Positions 48,138 to 57,100 are shown, numbered from the stretch's first letter. The stretch is 64,000 nt of DNA from Pseudomonas campi (GCF_013200955.2 NZ_CP053697.2:3596001-3660000); one strand, 5' to 3'. Numbers and translations are program-made. Notes: generated by a model from the letters alone, not told the origin.

Positions 48138-48284
48138 TCATGGCCCGCCCCCGGCGACTCGATTTCGTCGGCAACGCTCGGAGCAGTAACGCACCTCAGC
48201 CCAACAACGGCTCCACTTCTTGCGCCAGTTGAAGGGTAAGCCGCACACCGCACAGTGCTTCACCGGCAATGCGGCCTTCTTCAC
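48138..48284 (-). CDS. Small zinc-finger protein of DUF2256 type
   Basis: 48-residue product (GTG start overlapping the photolyase TGA as GTGA): [20 protein letters not shown] and [13 protein letters not shown] give the CxxC...CxxxC pattern and RKKW motif of DUF2256. Function unknown; genes of this type commonly accompany photolyase-related genes. GGGGGA precedes the start. Too short to be seen as a separate long ORF. Confidence 0.85.
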   Translation of the reverse strand: MKKAALPVKHCAVCGLPFNWRKKWSRCWAEVRYCSERCRRNRVAGGGP

Positions 48285-49816
48285 AGCACTTCCCCCGCAT
48301 CCAGCTGCGCCAGCAACTGCTCGCCGCGCTGCCATAACGCCTGCTGCTTGGCCTCGGGCATGCGTTCGAGGTTCTTGTAGACCATGCCCAGGCGCTGGTT
48401 GCCGCCCAACTGTTCGCGATGACGCATCAGGAAGTGCCAGTACAGGGCGTTGAACGGACACGCCTGCTCGCCGGTACTTTCCGTCACCTTGTAGGCACAG
48501 CTGCCGCAGTAATCGGACATCCGCTTGATGTACTGGCCACTGGCGCAATAGGGCTTGGAGCCCAGATAGCCCCCGTCGGCATGCATGACCATGCCCAGGG
48601 TATTGGGCAACTCGACCCAGTCGAAGGCATCCATGTAGACCGCCAGGTACCAGTCGCAGACCTGCTGCGGAGCGATGCCCGCGAGCAAGGCGAAGTTGCC
48701 GGTCACCATCAGCCGCTGGATATGGTGGGCATAGGCATGCTCCAGAGTCTGGCCAATGGCCTGGCTCATGCACTTCATTCGGGTCTGGCCGGTCCAGTAG
48801 AACTCCGGCAGTGGCCGAGTGTTGCCGAAGGCATTGCGCTGGGCATAGCCAGGCATGTGTAGCCAGTAGATGCCCCGCACATATTCGCGCCAGCCGATCA
48901 GCTGGCGAATGAACCCTTCCGCGGCATTCAGGGGCACGCGCCCCGACCAATAGGCAGACTCGACATCCGCACAGAGGCGACGCAGATCGAGCAGGCCGAT
49001 ATTCAGTGCCGCACTGATGCGCGCGTGGAACAGAAAGGGCTCGCCCGCAGCCATCGCATCCTGATAGTCGCCAAAAGCCGGCAGGGCGAAATCGAGAAAG
49101 TGCAACCACAGCGCCTCGGCTTCGGCATGGGTTACCGGGTAATCGAAGCGCTCCAGGCTGCCGTAGTGATGGCCGAAGCGCAGCGCCACCAGCTCCAGCA
49201 CCTCGCAGGTGATCGGATCCCGCGCAAAGTGCGCCACCATGGGCGCCTTGAGCCGCTTTGGCAGCGCCTTGCGGTTCTCCGCATCGAAACTCCACGCACC
49301 GCCCACCGGGCTACCATCGCCATTCAGCAGCCAACCACCCTTACGGCGCATCTCGCGGTAGAAGTACTCCATGCGCAGCTGCTTCTTGCCCCTGGCCCAG
49401 TCGGCGAACTCGCCTCGACCACAGAGAAAGCGCACGTCCGCATGCCACACCAGCGGCAGGCCGCTGTCACGCAGCGACTGCTCCAGCCGCCAATCGCCAC
49501 ATTCAGTGACATGCACCTCGACAGATTGCAGCTGCGTCGCCCAACGGCGCAGCTCAGCCGCGATCGAGCCGCTGTTGCCCGGATCATCCAGGCGCACGTA
49601 ATGCACGCACCAGCCGAGCTCGCGCAACGCCTCGGCGAAGTGACGCATGGCACTGAAGATCAGCGCGATTTTCTGTGGGTGATGGGCAACATGACTGGCC
49701 TCCTCCATCACCTCGGCCAGCAGCACGGCATCTTGCGCCGGGTCCAACGCCGCCAGGCAAGCCAGGTCGAAGGACAGTTGATCGCCCAGCACCAGAGCGA
49801 GACGCGGACCACTCAC
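48281..49816 (-). CDS. Cryptochrome/photolyase-related protein of the FeS-BCP (PhrB-like) class
   Basis: 511-residue prokaryotic photolyase of the iron-sulfur class, expected to repair (6-4) photoproducts using FAD and a ribolumazine-type antenna. N-terminus [16 protein letters not shown] is the antenna domain; the FAD domain has [17 protein letters not shown]; the four cluster Cys are in [22 protein letters not shown] and GEQACPFN. The GTG start at 49816 overlaps the upstream stop (TGGTGAG). Middle gene of a three-gene operon with the genes at 49813 and 48138. Confidence 0.93.
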   Translation of the reverse strand: MSGPRLALVLGDQLSFDLACLAALDPAQDAVLLAEVMEEASHVAHHPQKIALIFSAMRHFAEALRELGWCVHYVRLDDPGNSGSIAAELRRWATQLQSVEVHVTECGDWRLEQSLRDSGLPLVWHADVRFLCGRGEFADWARGKKQLRMEYFYREMRRKGGWLLNGDGSPVGGAWSFDAENRKALPKRLKAPMVAHFARDPITCEVLELVALRFGHHYGSLERFDYPVTHAEAEALWLHFLDFALPAFGDYQDAMAAGEPFLFHARISAALNIGLLDLRRLCADVESAYWSGRVPLNAAEGFIRQLIGWREYVRGIYWLHMPGYAQRNAFGNTRPLPEFYWTGQTRMKCMSQAIGQTLEHAYAHHIQRLMVTGNFALLAGIAPQQVCDWYLAVYMDAFDWVELPNTLGMVMHADGGYLGSKPYCASGQYIKRMSDYCGSCAYKVTESTGEQACPFNALYWHFLMRHREQLGGNQRLGMVYKNLERMPEAKQQALWQRGEQLLAQLDAGEVL

Positions 49817-50118
49817 CAGGCGTTGTTCATCGAGATCGGTACCCGCAGCGGCTCGCTGGCGGCAGGCGGCATGCCGCACATCTCGTCATGCACCTCGGCG
49901 TGCACCAGATGGAAAGGCAACCGCGGCAGCTCGCGCAAAACTTCGCGGGCATGCTCCACGGAGCGCAGGTGCAGGGTCTTGCCGTGCTCGTCCTTGACCG
50001 GCAGCGATTGGCCATCCATGCGCACTTCCAGCACATAGATGCCGCCTTCCAGGGAAATCAGATTGAGCTCATCGATATGCCCGGCGTGGGCATGGGCTAG
50101 CAGGTCGTGCAAATTCAT
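49813..50118 (-). CDS. Conserved small protein, DUF6482-like
   Basis: 101 residues: MNLHDLLAHAHAGHIDELNLISLEGGIYVLEVRMDGQ..., with VRMDGQSLPVKDEHGKTLHLRS, resembling the DUF6482 family from memory; no known function. The ATG at 50118 has GAGG 9 bases upstream. It is the first gene of an operon with the photolyase and DUF2256 genes and lies behind an inverted-repeat operator (50154-50176). Confidence 0.8.
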   Translation of the reverse strand: MNLHDLLAHAHAGHIDELNLISLEGGIYVLEVRMDGQSLPVKDEHGKTLHLRSVEHAREVLRELPRLPFHLVHAEVHDEMCGMPPAASEPLRVPISMNNAW

Positions 50119-50153
50119 GGGGTTCACCTCGCCGGCAAAGCTATACAAAAATA

Positions 50154-50176
50154 TGTACAAATACAATTCTTGTACA
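50154..50176 (-). promoter_or_regulatory. TGTACAA inverted-repeat operator before the photolyase operon
   Basis: TGTACAA (50154-50160) and TTGTACA (50170-50176) form a perfect inverted repeat with a 9-base spacer in an AT-rich island (CTATACAAAAATATG beside it). TGTACA-type repeats are what MerR-family light regulators (LitR/PplR) are known to bind in Pseudomonas; no such regulator gene is in the window. Confidence 0.65.
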
Positions 50177-50258
50177 GCTACGCACTAACGCAAGGCAGAA
50201 ACGAAACCGCCCGTCCGTTATGCAACGGCCGGGCGGCGATTGACGCGCAAGCAGTGGA

Positions 50259-50753
50259 TCAGTGGACGTGCTTGGTCAGCTTGTCCAGATAGCCCATGGC
50301 GAAGGCCGACACCACAAAGGCCATATGGATGATCACGTACCACTTCAAATAGATGGGCTCGATGTTCTCGGCATTCATGAACACCTTGAGCAGGTGAATC
50401 GAGGAAATCGCCACGATGGAGGCGGCCACCTTCATCTTCAGCGAGCCGGAGTCCATCTTGCCCAACCAGCTGAGCTTCTCCTTGCCGTCGTCGATGTCCA
50501 GCTGGGAGACGAAGTTCTCGTAGCCGGAAATCATCACCATCACCAGCAGGCCGCCGACCAGGGCCATGTCGATCAGTGACAGGATCACCAGAATCAGATC
50601 GGCCTCAGCCATGGAAAACACGTTGGGGATAATGTGGAAAACTTCCTGAAAGAACTTCAGCGCCAAAACCAGCAGCCCCAGCGACAGGCCAAAATAGATG
50701 GGGGCCAACAGCCAGCGCGACGCGTACATCGCGTTCTCGATAAAGCGTTCCAT
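50259..50753 (-). CDS. UPF0114/YqhA family membrane protein
   Basis: 164 residues with four hydrophobic segments ([79 protein letters not shown]). The segment [15 protein letters not shown] is the family signature. Inner membrane protein of unknown function; the corresponding P. aeruginosa gene has the same neighbours. Confidence 0.9.
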   Translation of the reverse strand: MERFIENAMYASRWLLAPIYFGLSLGLLVLALKFFQEVFHIIPNVFSMAEADLILVILSLIDMALVGGLLVMVMISGYENFVSQLDIDDGKEKLSWLGKMDSGSLKMKVAASIVAISSIHLLKVFMNAENIEPIYLKWYVIIHMAFVVSAFAMGYLDKLTKHVH

Positions 50754-50835
50754 GAGCTCTCACCAAGTCAGAAAATCCGGCCGCGAGTATACCCAGCCGA
50801 CCCTGCCGGACAAAGGCGCTAAAGCGTTGCAGGGT

Positions 50836-50859
50836 TTATCCCCGGTTGCTGTGGATAAC
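50836..50859. repeat. Hairpin containing a DnaA-box sequence (copy 1)
   Basis: TTATCCCC (50836-50843) and TGTGGATAAC (50850-50859) pair as TTATCC/GGATAA. The latter is a perfect DnaA box (TTATCCACA) on the minus strand. A near-identical unit is at 51353-51377. Confidence 0.6.
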
Positions 50860-50945
50860 CTTGTGCGCAAGGTTGGGGTGGATGGCTGCAGGCCAGCCCA
50901 TATGCCACCTGGCGTACATTGGGCAAAAAGCGTGCAGCTGGGTGC

Positions 50946-51287
50946 TCAGCTTTCCGGACGGAACTGGTAATCGCCGACATGAGGGCAATGCTCGCCATTC
51001 AAACGGCGCAGTTCGGCTTGCAGGTGCAGGCGCCAGATATGCGGTTCCGTGCACTCGACATAGCCTTGCACTGCCAGGCACTGGGCAATCGAGTCAAGCA
51101 CTGCTTCGGCCACGAAAGGCCCGTGAAATGGGCCCTGCGCCTTGATCGCGGAAGGTTGGGCGCCCGACATTCCGGCCGCACAGAGCAACGTCCACAAGCC
51201 ACGCTCACCGGCCAGCGGACGAATCACGCACTCGATACGGGTGGTTAGGCCCAACCACTGACGGGTGAGGCAGAGGCTGCGCGGCAT
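50946..51287 (-). CDS. Hypothetical protein at the PA4575 position
   Basis: 113 residues without signal or membrane helix: MPRSLCLTRQWLGLTTRIEC, AQGPFHGPFVAEAVLDSIAQ, ECTEPHIWRLHLQAELRRLN. Function not recognised. GAGGATCGCCGCC precedes the ATG. The gene is bracketed by two DnaA-box hairpins, and a 21-bp palindrome lies 150 bases upstream. Confidence 0.75.
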   Translation of the reverse strand: MPRSLCLTRQWLGLTTRIECVIRPLAGERGLWTLLCAAGMSGAQPSAIKAQGPFHGPFVAEAVLDSIAQCLAVQGYVECTEPHIWRLHLQAELRRLNGEHCPHVGDYQFRPES

Positions 51288-51352
51288 GGCGGCGATCCTC
51301 GCAAGGTCTGGCTTTCAGCCTACACCCCGCCCCACGCTCGGGAAAGGTAAAA

Positions 51353-51377
51353 GTTATCCCCGCGCACTGTGGATAAC
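51353..51377. repeat. Hairpin containing a DnaA-box sequence (copy 2)
   Basis: GTTATCCCC (51353-51361) and TGTGGATAAC (51368-51377), followed by a partial third site (CTGTGGATG). The perfect DnaA box is TTATCCACA on the minus strand. Confidence 0.6.
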
Positions 51378-51435
51378 TCTGTGGATGGAGCGGGGGAAAG
51401 CAGCCCCGAACAGCGCGCGCCGTGGCCGCCGCCAG

Positions 51436-51456
51436 ACTGGTCAGTGACTGACCAGT
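51436..51456. promoter_or_regulatory. 21-bp odd-length perfect palindrome (operator candidate)
   Basis: ACTGGTCAGT, a central G, then ACTGACCAGT. Odd palindromes of this length are typical of TetR-type operators. It lies between lonB and the small gene at 50946 and has no T-tract, so it is not an evident terminator. Confidence 0.5.
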
Positions 51457-51506
51457 TGTCGGCAGGCCGCTGGGAGCTGTTGCCGTTTCGTGCACAGCCC
51501 GCCAGG

Positions 51507-53960
51507 TCATTCCTTGGGCTTTTTCGCTGCCGTTTTGGCCTTGGCCTTGGTTTCCCTGGGCTTGGCCTCTTCCACCGGTTTTTCCTCTTCTTCCATGCCC
51601 ATCTCGGCGATGCTGCGCAGGCGCTCGACCACCCGGGCATTGACGCTGCCGGCGGGGAACTGGCCCTGCTCGTCTGGGCTGCCAGCCGCCTCGCCAACCA
51701 GCAGGCTGAGCGCCTCGTCGACCTGGCGCACGGCATAGACGTGGAACATACCGCTGCGCACGGCCTGCAGCACCCGCTCATCGAGCATCAGGGTGGTCAC
51801 GTTGGAGTGCGGGATGATCACCCCCTGCTCGCCGGTCAGGCCGCGGGCCTCGCACAGGCGGAAGAAGCCTTCGATCTTCTCGTTGACCCCACCGACCGCC
51901 TGCACCTCGCCGAACTGGTTGATCGAACCGGTGATGGCGAAGCACTGTTTGAGCGGCGTGCGCGACAGGGCGGAGATCAGCGTGCACACCTCGCCCAGCG
52001 AGGCGCTGTCGCCGTCGACATAGCCGTAGGACTGTTCCAGGGCGATGCTCGCGGAGATTTCCAGGGGGAATTCCTGGGCGTAGCGACTGCCTAGGTAACC
52101 CGTGAGGATCATCACCCCCTTGGAGTGGATCGGCTGGCCGAGATTGACCTCGCGCTCGATGTCGACGATGCCGCTGCCGCCCGGATAGACCGTGGCGGAG
52201 ATGCGCGCCGGCACCCCGAAGGCCGAGTCGCCGACTTCCAGCACGGTCAGGCCATTGCACTTGCCCACGGCGGCGCCGGCGGTGTCGATCAGGATGATGC
52301 CGGCCAGCATGTCGTCGATGATCCGCGCCGAGACCCGCCCGGTACGGGTGGCCTTGGCCTTCAGCGCGCGCTCGATATGGCCGGCGTCGGTTACCGCATC
52401 TCCGGCCAGATTACGGATGAAGTCCGCCTCGCTGACCAGCTGGAACAAGTCGCCGATCCGCGCCGACAGGCGCCCCTGGTGTTCGGCCAGGCGCGCGCTG
52501 TAGGTCGCCAGGCGCGCCACGGCGGCGGCGCTGAGTGGCGCCATACCCTCTTCCGAGGTGCGGGTCTTCATCAGCTGGGCAAACTGCTCCAGGCTGTCGT
52601 CGGCCAGCGGGATATCCTCGTCGAAGTCGACCAGCACGCGGAACATCTCCTGGAAGTCCGGATCGAGGTCCTGCAGGGTGTAGTACAGCTGGCGCGAGCC
52701 GATGATCACCACCTTGAGGTGCAGCGGGATCACTTGCGGCGTCAGGGTCACGGTGGCGATGCGGCCGAGGTCGCCGAGTGGCGACTCCATCTTCAGCTGG
52801 CGCGATTGCAGGGCGCGCTTGAGCGCATCCCAGACGAACGGCTCGCCGAGCATTTTCTCCGCTTCGAGAATCAGGAAACCGCCGTTGGCGCGGTGCAAGG
52901 CGCCCGGACGCAGCTGCCGGTAGCTGGTGTAGAGCGCGCCCTGGTCGGTGCTGTATTCGATGCGGCCGAACAGGTTGTCGTAGGTCGGGTGCGACTCGAA
53001 CACCACCGGCGCGCCGCCGTCGGCGTGATGGTCGACCACCAGGCTCGGGGAATAATGTTCTTCGAGCACTTCCCGGCGCTGGCCGTCGGGTTTCTCGTCG
53101 ACCAGTTGATCGACCACGGTCTTCAGCAGGTTGACCTGCACCGCCTGCAGGTAGGCGCAGACCCCGGCGTTTTCCGCGTACTGCTCCGACAGCGGCGCCA
53201 GCAGCGGCTGCAGGGCCAGGGTGATGGTTTCCTCGTTGAGCTGGCGCAGCTGGTTGCTCAGCTCGCGCTTCCACTGCGGCAGACCGGTCAGCTCTTCATT
53301 CAGGCGTTCTTCCAGGGCCGCGATATCGGTATGGAAGCGTTCGCGCTCGGCTTCCGGCAGTTGAGCGAACTCGGCTTCGTCGAGCGCCTTGCCGTCCTTC
53401 ATCGGGGTGAAGGCGATATTGCTGCTGTCGCGGTACAGCGCCACGTCCTTTTCCAGGGCCAGGCGCTCGACCACGTCCAGGGCCTTGTCGTAGCGCTGGT
53501 TGAACACCCGGTCGATGGCGCTCTTCTTCTGCTGGTAGGTCGGCGTCTCGAACACCGCCGGGAAGGTCGACAGCAGGTTGTCGAGCAGGTGGCCGATGTC
53601 GCTGATAAAGGTACCCGCCGTGCCCGGCGGCAGCTCCAGCGCACGCGGCTCGCGCGGCTCGTCGAAGTGGTTGACGTAGACCCGGTCGACCGGGGTGGCC
53701 AGGCGCTTGCCCTCGGCCTTGAGGTAGCGTTTGACGAAGGAGAAGCGCCCCGTGCCCGGCTCGCCCATGACGAACACGTTGTAGCCAGGGCGCGGCATCG
53801 CCACGCCGAACTGCAGGGCCTCGACCGCGCGCTCCTGGCCGAGCACGCCGCGGAAGAATTCCAGATCGTCGGTGGTGGTGAAGTTGAACTGTTCGGGAGC
53901 GAAGGGGCGGGTCAGGTCATCAGGCGCCAGGTGCAGGCCAGCAGCGAAGGATTCGGGCAT
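51507..53960 (-). CDS. LonB-like ATP-dependent protease (AAA ATPase with Lon S16 domain)
   Basis: 817-residue cytoplasmic protease. An N-terminal ATPase region has a modified Walker A (MGEPGTGRFSF, Arg where Lys is usual) and LHRANGGFLILEAEKML (Walker B-like); a C-terminal Lon domain has the catalytic Ser in YVDGDSASLGEVC and Lys in GGVNEKIEGFF. A lysine-rich tail (KAKTAAKKPKE) is unusual. No Lon N-terminal LAN domain, so this is not the main Lon. Located next to the DksA-like gene as in P. aeruginosa. Confidence 0.9.
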   Translation of the reverse strand: MPESFAAGLHLAPDDLTRPFAPEQFNFTTTDDLEFFRGVLGQERAVEALQFGVAMPRPGYNVFVMGEPGTGRFSFVKRYLKAEGKRLATPVDRVYVNHFDEPREPRALELPPGTAGTFISDIGHLLDNLLSTFPAVFETPTYQQKKSAIDRVFNQRYDKALDVVERLALEKDVALYRDSSNIAFTPMKDGKALDEAEFAQLPEAERERFHTDIAALEERLNEELTGLPQWKRELSNQLRQLNEETITLALQPLLAPLSEQYAENAGVCAYLQAVQVNLLKTVVDQLVDEKPDGQRREVLEEHYSPSLVVDHHADGGAPVVFESHPTYDNLFGRIEYSTDQGALYTSYRQLRPGALHRANGGFLILEAEKMLGEPFVWDALKRALQSRQLKMESPLGDLGRIATVTLTPQVIPLHLKVVIIGSRQLYYTLQDLDPDFQEMFRVLVDFDEDIPLADDSLEQFAQLMKTRTSEEGMAPLSAAAVARLATYSARLAEHQGRLSARIGDLFQLVSEADFIRNLAGDAVTDAGHIERALKAKATRTGRVSARIIDDMLAGIILIDTAGAAVGKCNGLTVLEVGDSAFGVPARISATVYPGGSGIVDIEREVNLGQPIHSKGVMILTGYLGSRYAQEFPLEISASIALEQSYGYVDGDSASLGEVCTLISALSRTPLKQCFAITGSINQFGEVQAVGGVNEKIEGFFRLCEARGLTGEQGVIIPHSNVTTLMLDERVLQAVRSGMFHVYAVRQVDEALSLLVGEAAGSPDEQGQFPAGSVNARVVERLRSIAEMGMEEEEKPVEEAKPRETKAKAKTAAKKPKE

Positions 53961-54039
53961 CGGAAGTCCTTATCGGGCGGTGCTATACCGCGGAAAGTTG
54001 GACTCATTCTGGCGCCGCCCCGACGCTGCTGGCAAGGCA

Positions 54040-54378
54040 TCAAGTTGGCGGTTTTTCCGCACAAGCCAGGCAGCACTCGGCAGTCGGTAACACAGCCAGG
54101 CGCGCCGGATTGATCGGTTCGCCACAACGCTGGCAGTCACCATAGCGCCCTTCGTCGAGACGCTGGCGCGCCAGACCAACCTGGCGCAAACCGGCCTCGG
54201 CCTCGGCGAGCAGGGCCTCCAGCACTTCATCGTTCTGCCGCTCCTGGGCCTGCTCGGCAAAATCCGCCTGATGAGGCAGGCCGAGATCCCGGCGAATCGA
54301 GTTGGCGCGCTTGCTGTACTCAGCAAACAGTTGATCCAGGGCGGCGCGCGGGTCGAAAGTGCTCATGACAGACTCCAT
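54040..54378 (-). CDS. TraR/DksA-family C4-type zinc-finger protein
   Basis: 112 residues: coiled-coil N-terminal half (RANSIRRDLGLPHQADFAEQAQERQNDEV) and zinc finger GDCQRCGEPI...TAECCLACAE. Shorter than DksA (about 150) and lacking its extended N-terminus, so a paralogue that may bind the RNA polymerase secondary channel. Start ATG at 54378, with GGAG upstream; ATG at 54366 is an alternative. Confidence 0.87.
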   Translation of the reverse strand: MESVMSTFDPRAALDQLFAEYSKRANSIRRDLGLPHQADFAEQAQERQNDEVLEALLAEAEAGLRQVGLARQRLDEGRYGDCQRCGEPINPARLAVLPTAECCLACAEKPPT

Positions 54379-54627
54379 GGTAGTTTTCTCCAGTGTGGCC
54401 ACTTCTGTCGGGCTTGCACTGACACCCGTCAAATGCCGCCCTACTGGTTTTAGAGGCTATTGATAGTCGTCAACTCCAGTGTCATCTCAGCGCGTCAGGC
54501 TAGCGCTGAAACCTGGCGTTGCCCGCACAGCTCACTATGCTTGCAGCAATATCGCTTCGAGCTTTTCAAGCCAAGGCAGCAAGGCCCTCAGGAATCACGA
54601 TTACATAACCACTCTCAGGAGCCCTAC

Positions 54628-55299
54628 ATGACCAAATGCTTTGCTACACCCCTGCTAGCCGCCAGCCTGCTGCTTTCCGGCTGCGCCAGCACGCTGGTGG
54701 AGCCCACCCAGTACTCGGGTTTTCTGCAGGACTACAGTCGCCTGAGCGAGCAGACCAGCCCGAGCGGAGTCAAGGTGGCGCGCTGGGTCGATCCGAATCT
54801 GGACATCAGCCGCTATACCCAGGTGTATATCGAGCCCAGCCAGTTCCATCCGCGCCCGCAGCCTAACTCGCGCATCCCGCAGGCCACCCTGAACGACGTC
54901 ACCAGCTACTACGACCAGGCCCTGAGGCGCGAACTGAGCAAGGTCATCAGCATCGCCGATTCGCCAAGCAGCAGCGCGCTGGTCATTCGCCCGGCCATCA
55001 CCGCCGTGTCGGCCGAAACCGAAGGCCTGCAACCCTATGAAGTAATCCCGATTGCCCTGGTACTGGCCGCCGCGACAACCGCCGCCGGCCAGCGTGACCA
55101 GCAAGTGGAAATCGCCACCGAAGCCTCCTTCGTCGACGGAGGCAGCAGCAAGGTGGTTGCCGAAGTAGTACGCAAGGGCGCAGGCACCAACCTGGAAAAC
55201 AGCAAGCAGGTGCTCAGCGCCAACGATGTGAAGCCGGTCATTGATGGCTGGGCCAGCGACATGCGCCTGTCTCTCGAACAGCTGCGCGCCAAACGCTGA
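54628..55299 (+). CDS. DUF3313-type lipoprotein
   Basis: 223-residue lipoprotein (MTKCFATPLLAASLLLSGC, lipidated Cys19). The mature part YSGFLQDYSRLSEQTSPSGVKVARWVDP and VYIEPSQFHPRPQPN is the DUF3313 signature, with a hydrophobic patch VIPIALVLAAATTAAGQ. CAGGAG precedes the ATG. The frame runs further upstream without a start signal. Unknown function, probably outer-membrane associated. Confidence 0.9.
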   Translation: MTKCFATPLLAASLLLSGCASTLVEPTQYSGFLQDYSRLSEQTSPSGVKVARWVDPNLDISRYTQVYIEPSQFHPRPQPNSRIPQATLNDVTSYYDQALRRELSKVISIADSPSSSALVIRPAITAVSAETEGLQPYEVIPIALVLAAATTAAGQRDQQVEIATEASFVDGGSSKVVAEVVRKGAGTNLENSKQVLSANDVKPVIDGWASDMRLSLEQLRAKR

Positions 55300-55359
55300 A
55301 ACGCACTCCGCTCATTCTGAAAGTGGGCGGAGCCCTAAACAACGGCAAGGAGAACCACC

Positions 55360-55671
55360 ATGCGCCTTAAAACCGCACGCTACCTAACCATCCTGGGCCT
55401 GCTCTGCAGCCCGCTGGCCATGGCCACCAGCTTCGTGGTCACTACCGACACCACGATTGAGTCGATTGGCGGCACCAGCGACGCCACGTCATCGTCGTTC
55501 AAGGATGACAAGATCATCCTGCAGGCACAGGACGACGCGGCCAGTTTCGTGGCCAGCCAGGGCGAAATACGCGGCGCCTTCCTGGAAACCGCTCTCAGCC
55601 ATGCCCGCGCCCACTACCCGACTGGAGACGCTAGCGACATGCAACTGGCGCAAGCCATGCTGGCGCGCTGA
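55360..55671 (+). CDS. Small exported protein of DUF2388 type
   Basis: 103 residues with a signal peptide (LTILGLLCSPLAMA-TSF). The mature part TSFVVTTDTTIESIGGTSDATSS, DDAASFVASQGEIRGAFLETAL matches the DUF2388 family common in Pseudomonas; function unknown. AAGGAGAACCACC precedes the ATG. 60 bases after the DUF3313 gene, so possibly co-transcribed. Confidence 0.87.
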   Translation: MRLKTARYLTILGLLCSPLAMATSFVVTTDTTIESIGGTSDATSSSFKDDKIILQAQDDAASFVASQGEIRGAFLETALSHARAHYPTGDASDMQLAQAMLAR

Positions 55672-55686
55672 AAGCGACACGCCGAC

Positions 55687-55750
55687 AAAGCAAAAGGCCT
55701 CGTAGCCGGATATGCCAGACACGGCATAACTGACTACGGGGCCTTTGCAC
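55687..55750. terminator. Bidirectional terminator between DUF2388 gene and the HlyD-type gene
   Basis: AAAGGCCTCGTAG pairs with CTACGGGGCCTTT (one wobble); a nested TATGCC/GGCATA stem is in the loop. The T-tracts are short, so the efficiency is uncertain. Confidence 0.65.
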
Positions 55751-56710
55751 TTAGTGGAACGGGAAGAAGTAGTTCATCCAGGACGACATGCGCAGCAGAA
55801 TCTTGCGCATCACCGCCACATGGTGGAAGTGCTTGGTATAGAGCGCAGCCTGCCCATAAGAGCCGCCCGGCATCAGGTCGCGGTAAGGCTCGAAGGCCGG
55901 ATCGATCACCTCCAGCACCACCGGCACCCGGCCGGCGGGTGGCGATCCGGTGAAACCTATCAGGTTGCCCGAGGGCTGCACCTGGCCTTCGGCAATCACC
56001 GGCAGCACCATTTTCACCCGCGCCTTGAACACCTGCCCCGGCAGGCCGTCGAAAGCGATCTCGGCGTCATCGCCCATGCTCAGGCGCAACTGGCTGTTCT
56101 GCCGCATCCAGGCCACATAGGAGTAATCCTCATGGGGCACGAAGATCATCGCCGGGCGTAGCGGCATCTTCACCGCGTAGATCCCGGGACGCAGCGTCAC
56201 CTGAGTGACATAGCCGCGCGAGGGCGCACGCACGACGGTATTGTCCAAGTCGAACTGGGCAATATTGAGTTGCGCCTGCAGATCATCGACCCGCGCCGTG
56301 GTCACATCGACGTCGCGCCGATTACCCAGGTTGCGTTTGGCCAGCTCGCGGGCGCGGAACTGATCCGCACGAGCCGAGACCAGTTGCGCCTTGAGCGACT
56401 TCACCCGGTTGTCGAACGGTGTCGGATCGATGCGAAACAGCACCTCACCCTTTTCCATGATCCGATTGCCTTGCACCGGCACCTCGATCACCTGGCCGCT
56501 GACTGCCGGCACGATCGGCGTACTGACGAAGTAGCTGCGTGACACCTCGGAATAGGGATGGTTGTAGTTCATCAGGAAGATCAGGCTGCCGATCAGCACG
56601 ATGCCACCGAGCATGGCCGTCGGCACGGTCCACTTGTTCAGCGGAATTTTGAAGACCTTGAAGATGACGACGCAGATGGCGGTGTAAGTCAGGATCAGTA
56701 ATAAATCCAT
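55751..56710 (-). CDS. HlyD-family membrane fusion protein (YiaV-like)
   Basis: 319 residues. Two N-terminal hydrophobic segments (LLLILTYTAICVVIFKVF, VPTAMLGGIVLIGSLIFLM), then a biotinyl-lipoyl/HlyD barrel (TPIVPAVSGQVIEVPVQGN, GEVLFRIDPTPFDNRV), a short coiled coil and the second half (NTVVRAPSRGYVTQVTLRPG). It follows the DUF3302 gene by 3 bases, the arrangement of yiaW-yiaV in E. coli. No outer channel or pump gene is adjacent; the cargo is unknown. Confidence 0.9.
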   Translation of the reverse strand: MDLLLILTYTAICVVIFKVFKIPLNKWTVPTAMLGGIVLIGSLIFLMNYNHPYSEVSRSYFVSTPIVPAVSGQVIEVPVQGNRIMEKGEVLFRIDPTPFDNRVKSLKAQLVSARADQFRARELAKRNLGNRRDVDVTTARVDDLQAQLNIAQFDLDNTVVRAPSRGYVTQVTLRPGIYAVKMPLRPAMIFVPHEDYSYVAWMRQNSQLRLSMGDDAEIAFDGLPGQVFKARVKMVLPVIAEGQVQPSGNLIGFTGSPPAGRVPVVLEVIDPAFEPYRDLMPGGSYGQAALYTKHFHHVAVMRKILLRMSSWMNYFFPFH

Positions 56711-56713
56711 GGC

Positions 56714-57100
56714 TCAACCCTCCTGCGGCGGCGTGGCTGCAGCCGGTGCCGCGGGGGCTTCGACCACGCTCGGCACGGCACTGCTGACGAGCGCATCGAG
56801 GCGCTGCTGCAGCTCGCCAACCTGCTGTTCCAGCGCCTGCAAACGCGGGCTTTGCCCGGACTCCCCCGTGGAAAAACCCCAGCCGCGATCTTCCCGGTAC
56901 AAGGTTGCCCAGATCCACAGGAACGGCCAGATCACATGCAAGGTGAACAGGCTGACCCAGCCCGCCACCAGAATCGCATCCTGCTGCGGATGCTTGCGGT
57001 GTACGGCTATCTCGTAAGGAATGTCATGAATCACGATCACCCCATAGAACAGCACGATGCCGACGAAAATCAGAATCCCCAGAGCCGCGTAGTCCAGCAT
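56714..57100 (-). CDS. DUF3302 inner-membrane protein (YiaW-like)
   Basis: 128 residues: two membrane helices (YAALGILIFVGIVLFYGVIVI, AILVAGWVSLFTLHVIWPFLWIW), a conserved HDIPYEIAVHRKHPQQDA loop, and a C-terminal coiled-coil plus Ala/Pro-rich tail (LQALEQQVGELQQRLDAL). Partner of the HlyD-like protein encoded 3 bases downstream. The ATG at 57100 was taken as start because it begins at the conserved MLDYAALG. Confidence 0.88.
   Translation of the reverse strand: MLDYAALGILIFVGIVLFYGVIVIHDIPYEIAVHRKHPQQDAILVAGWVSLFTLHVIWPFLWIWATLYREDRGWGFSTGESGQSPRLQALEQQVGELQQRLDALVSSAVPSVVEAPAAPAAATPPQEG

Noticed and set aside
48285..49295. Long minus-strand frame running into the DUF2256 gene from upstream
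   Set aside because: Only its last 48 codons match a family; the rest overlaps the photolyase in another frame. The real start is the GTG at 48284.
52125..54113. 662-codon plus-strand ORF opposite the LonB-like gene
   Set aside because: Antisense shadow, no start signal or domain.
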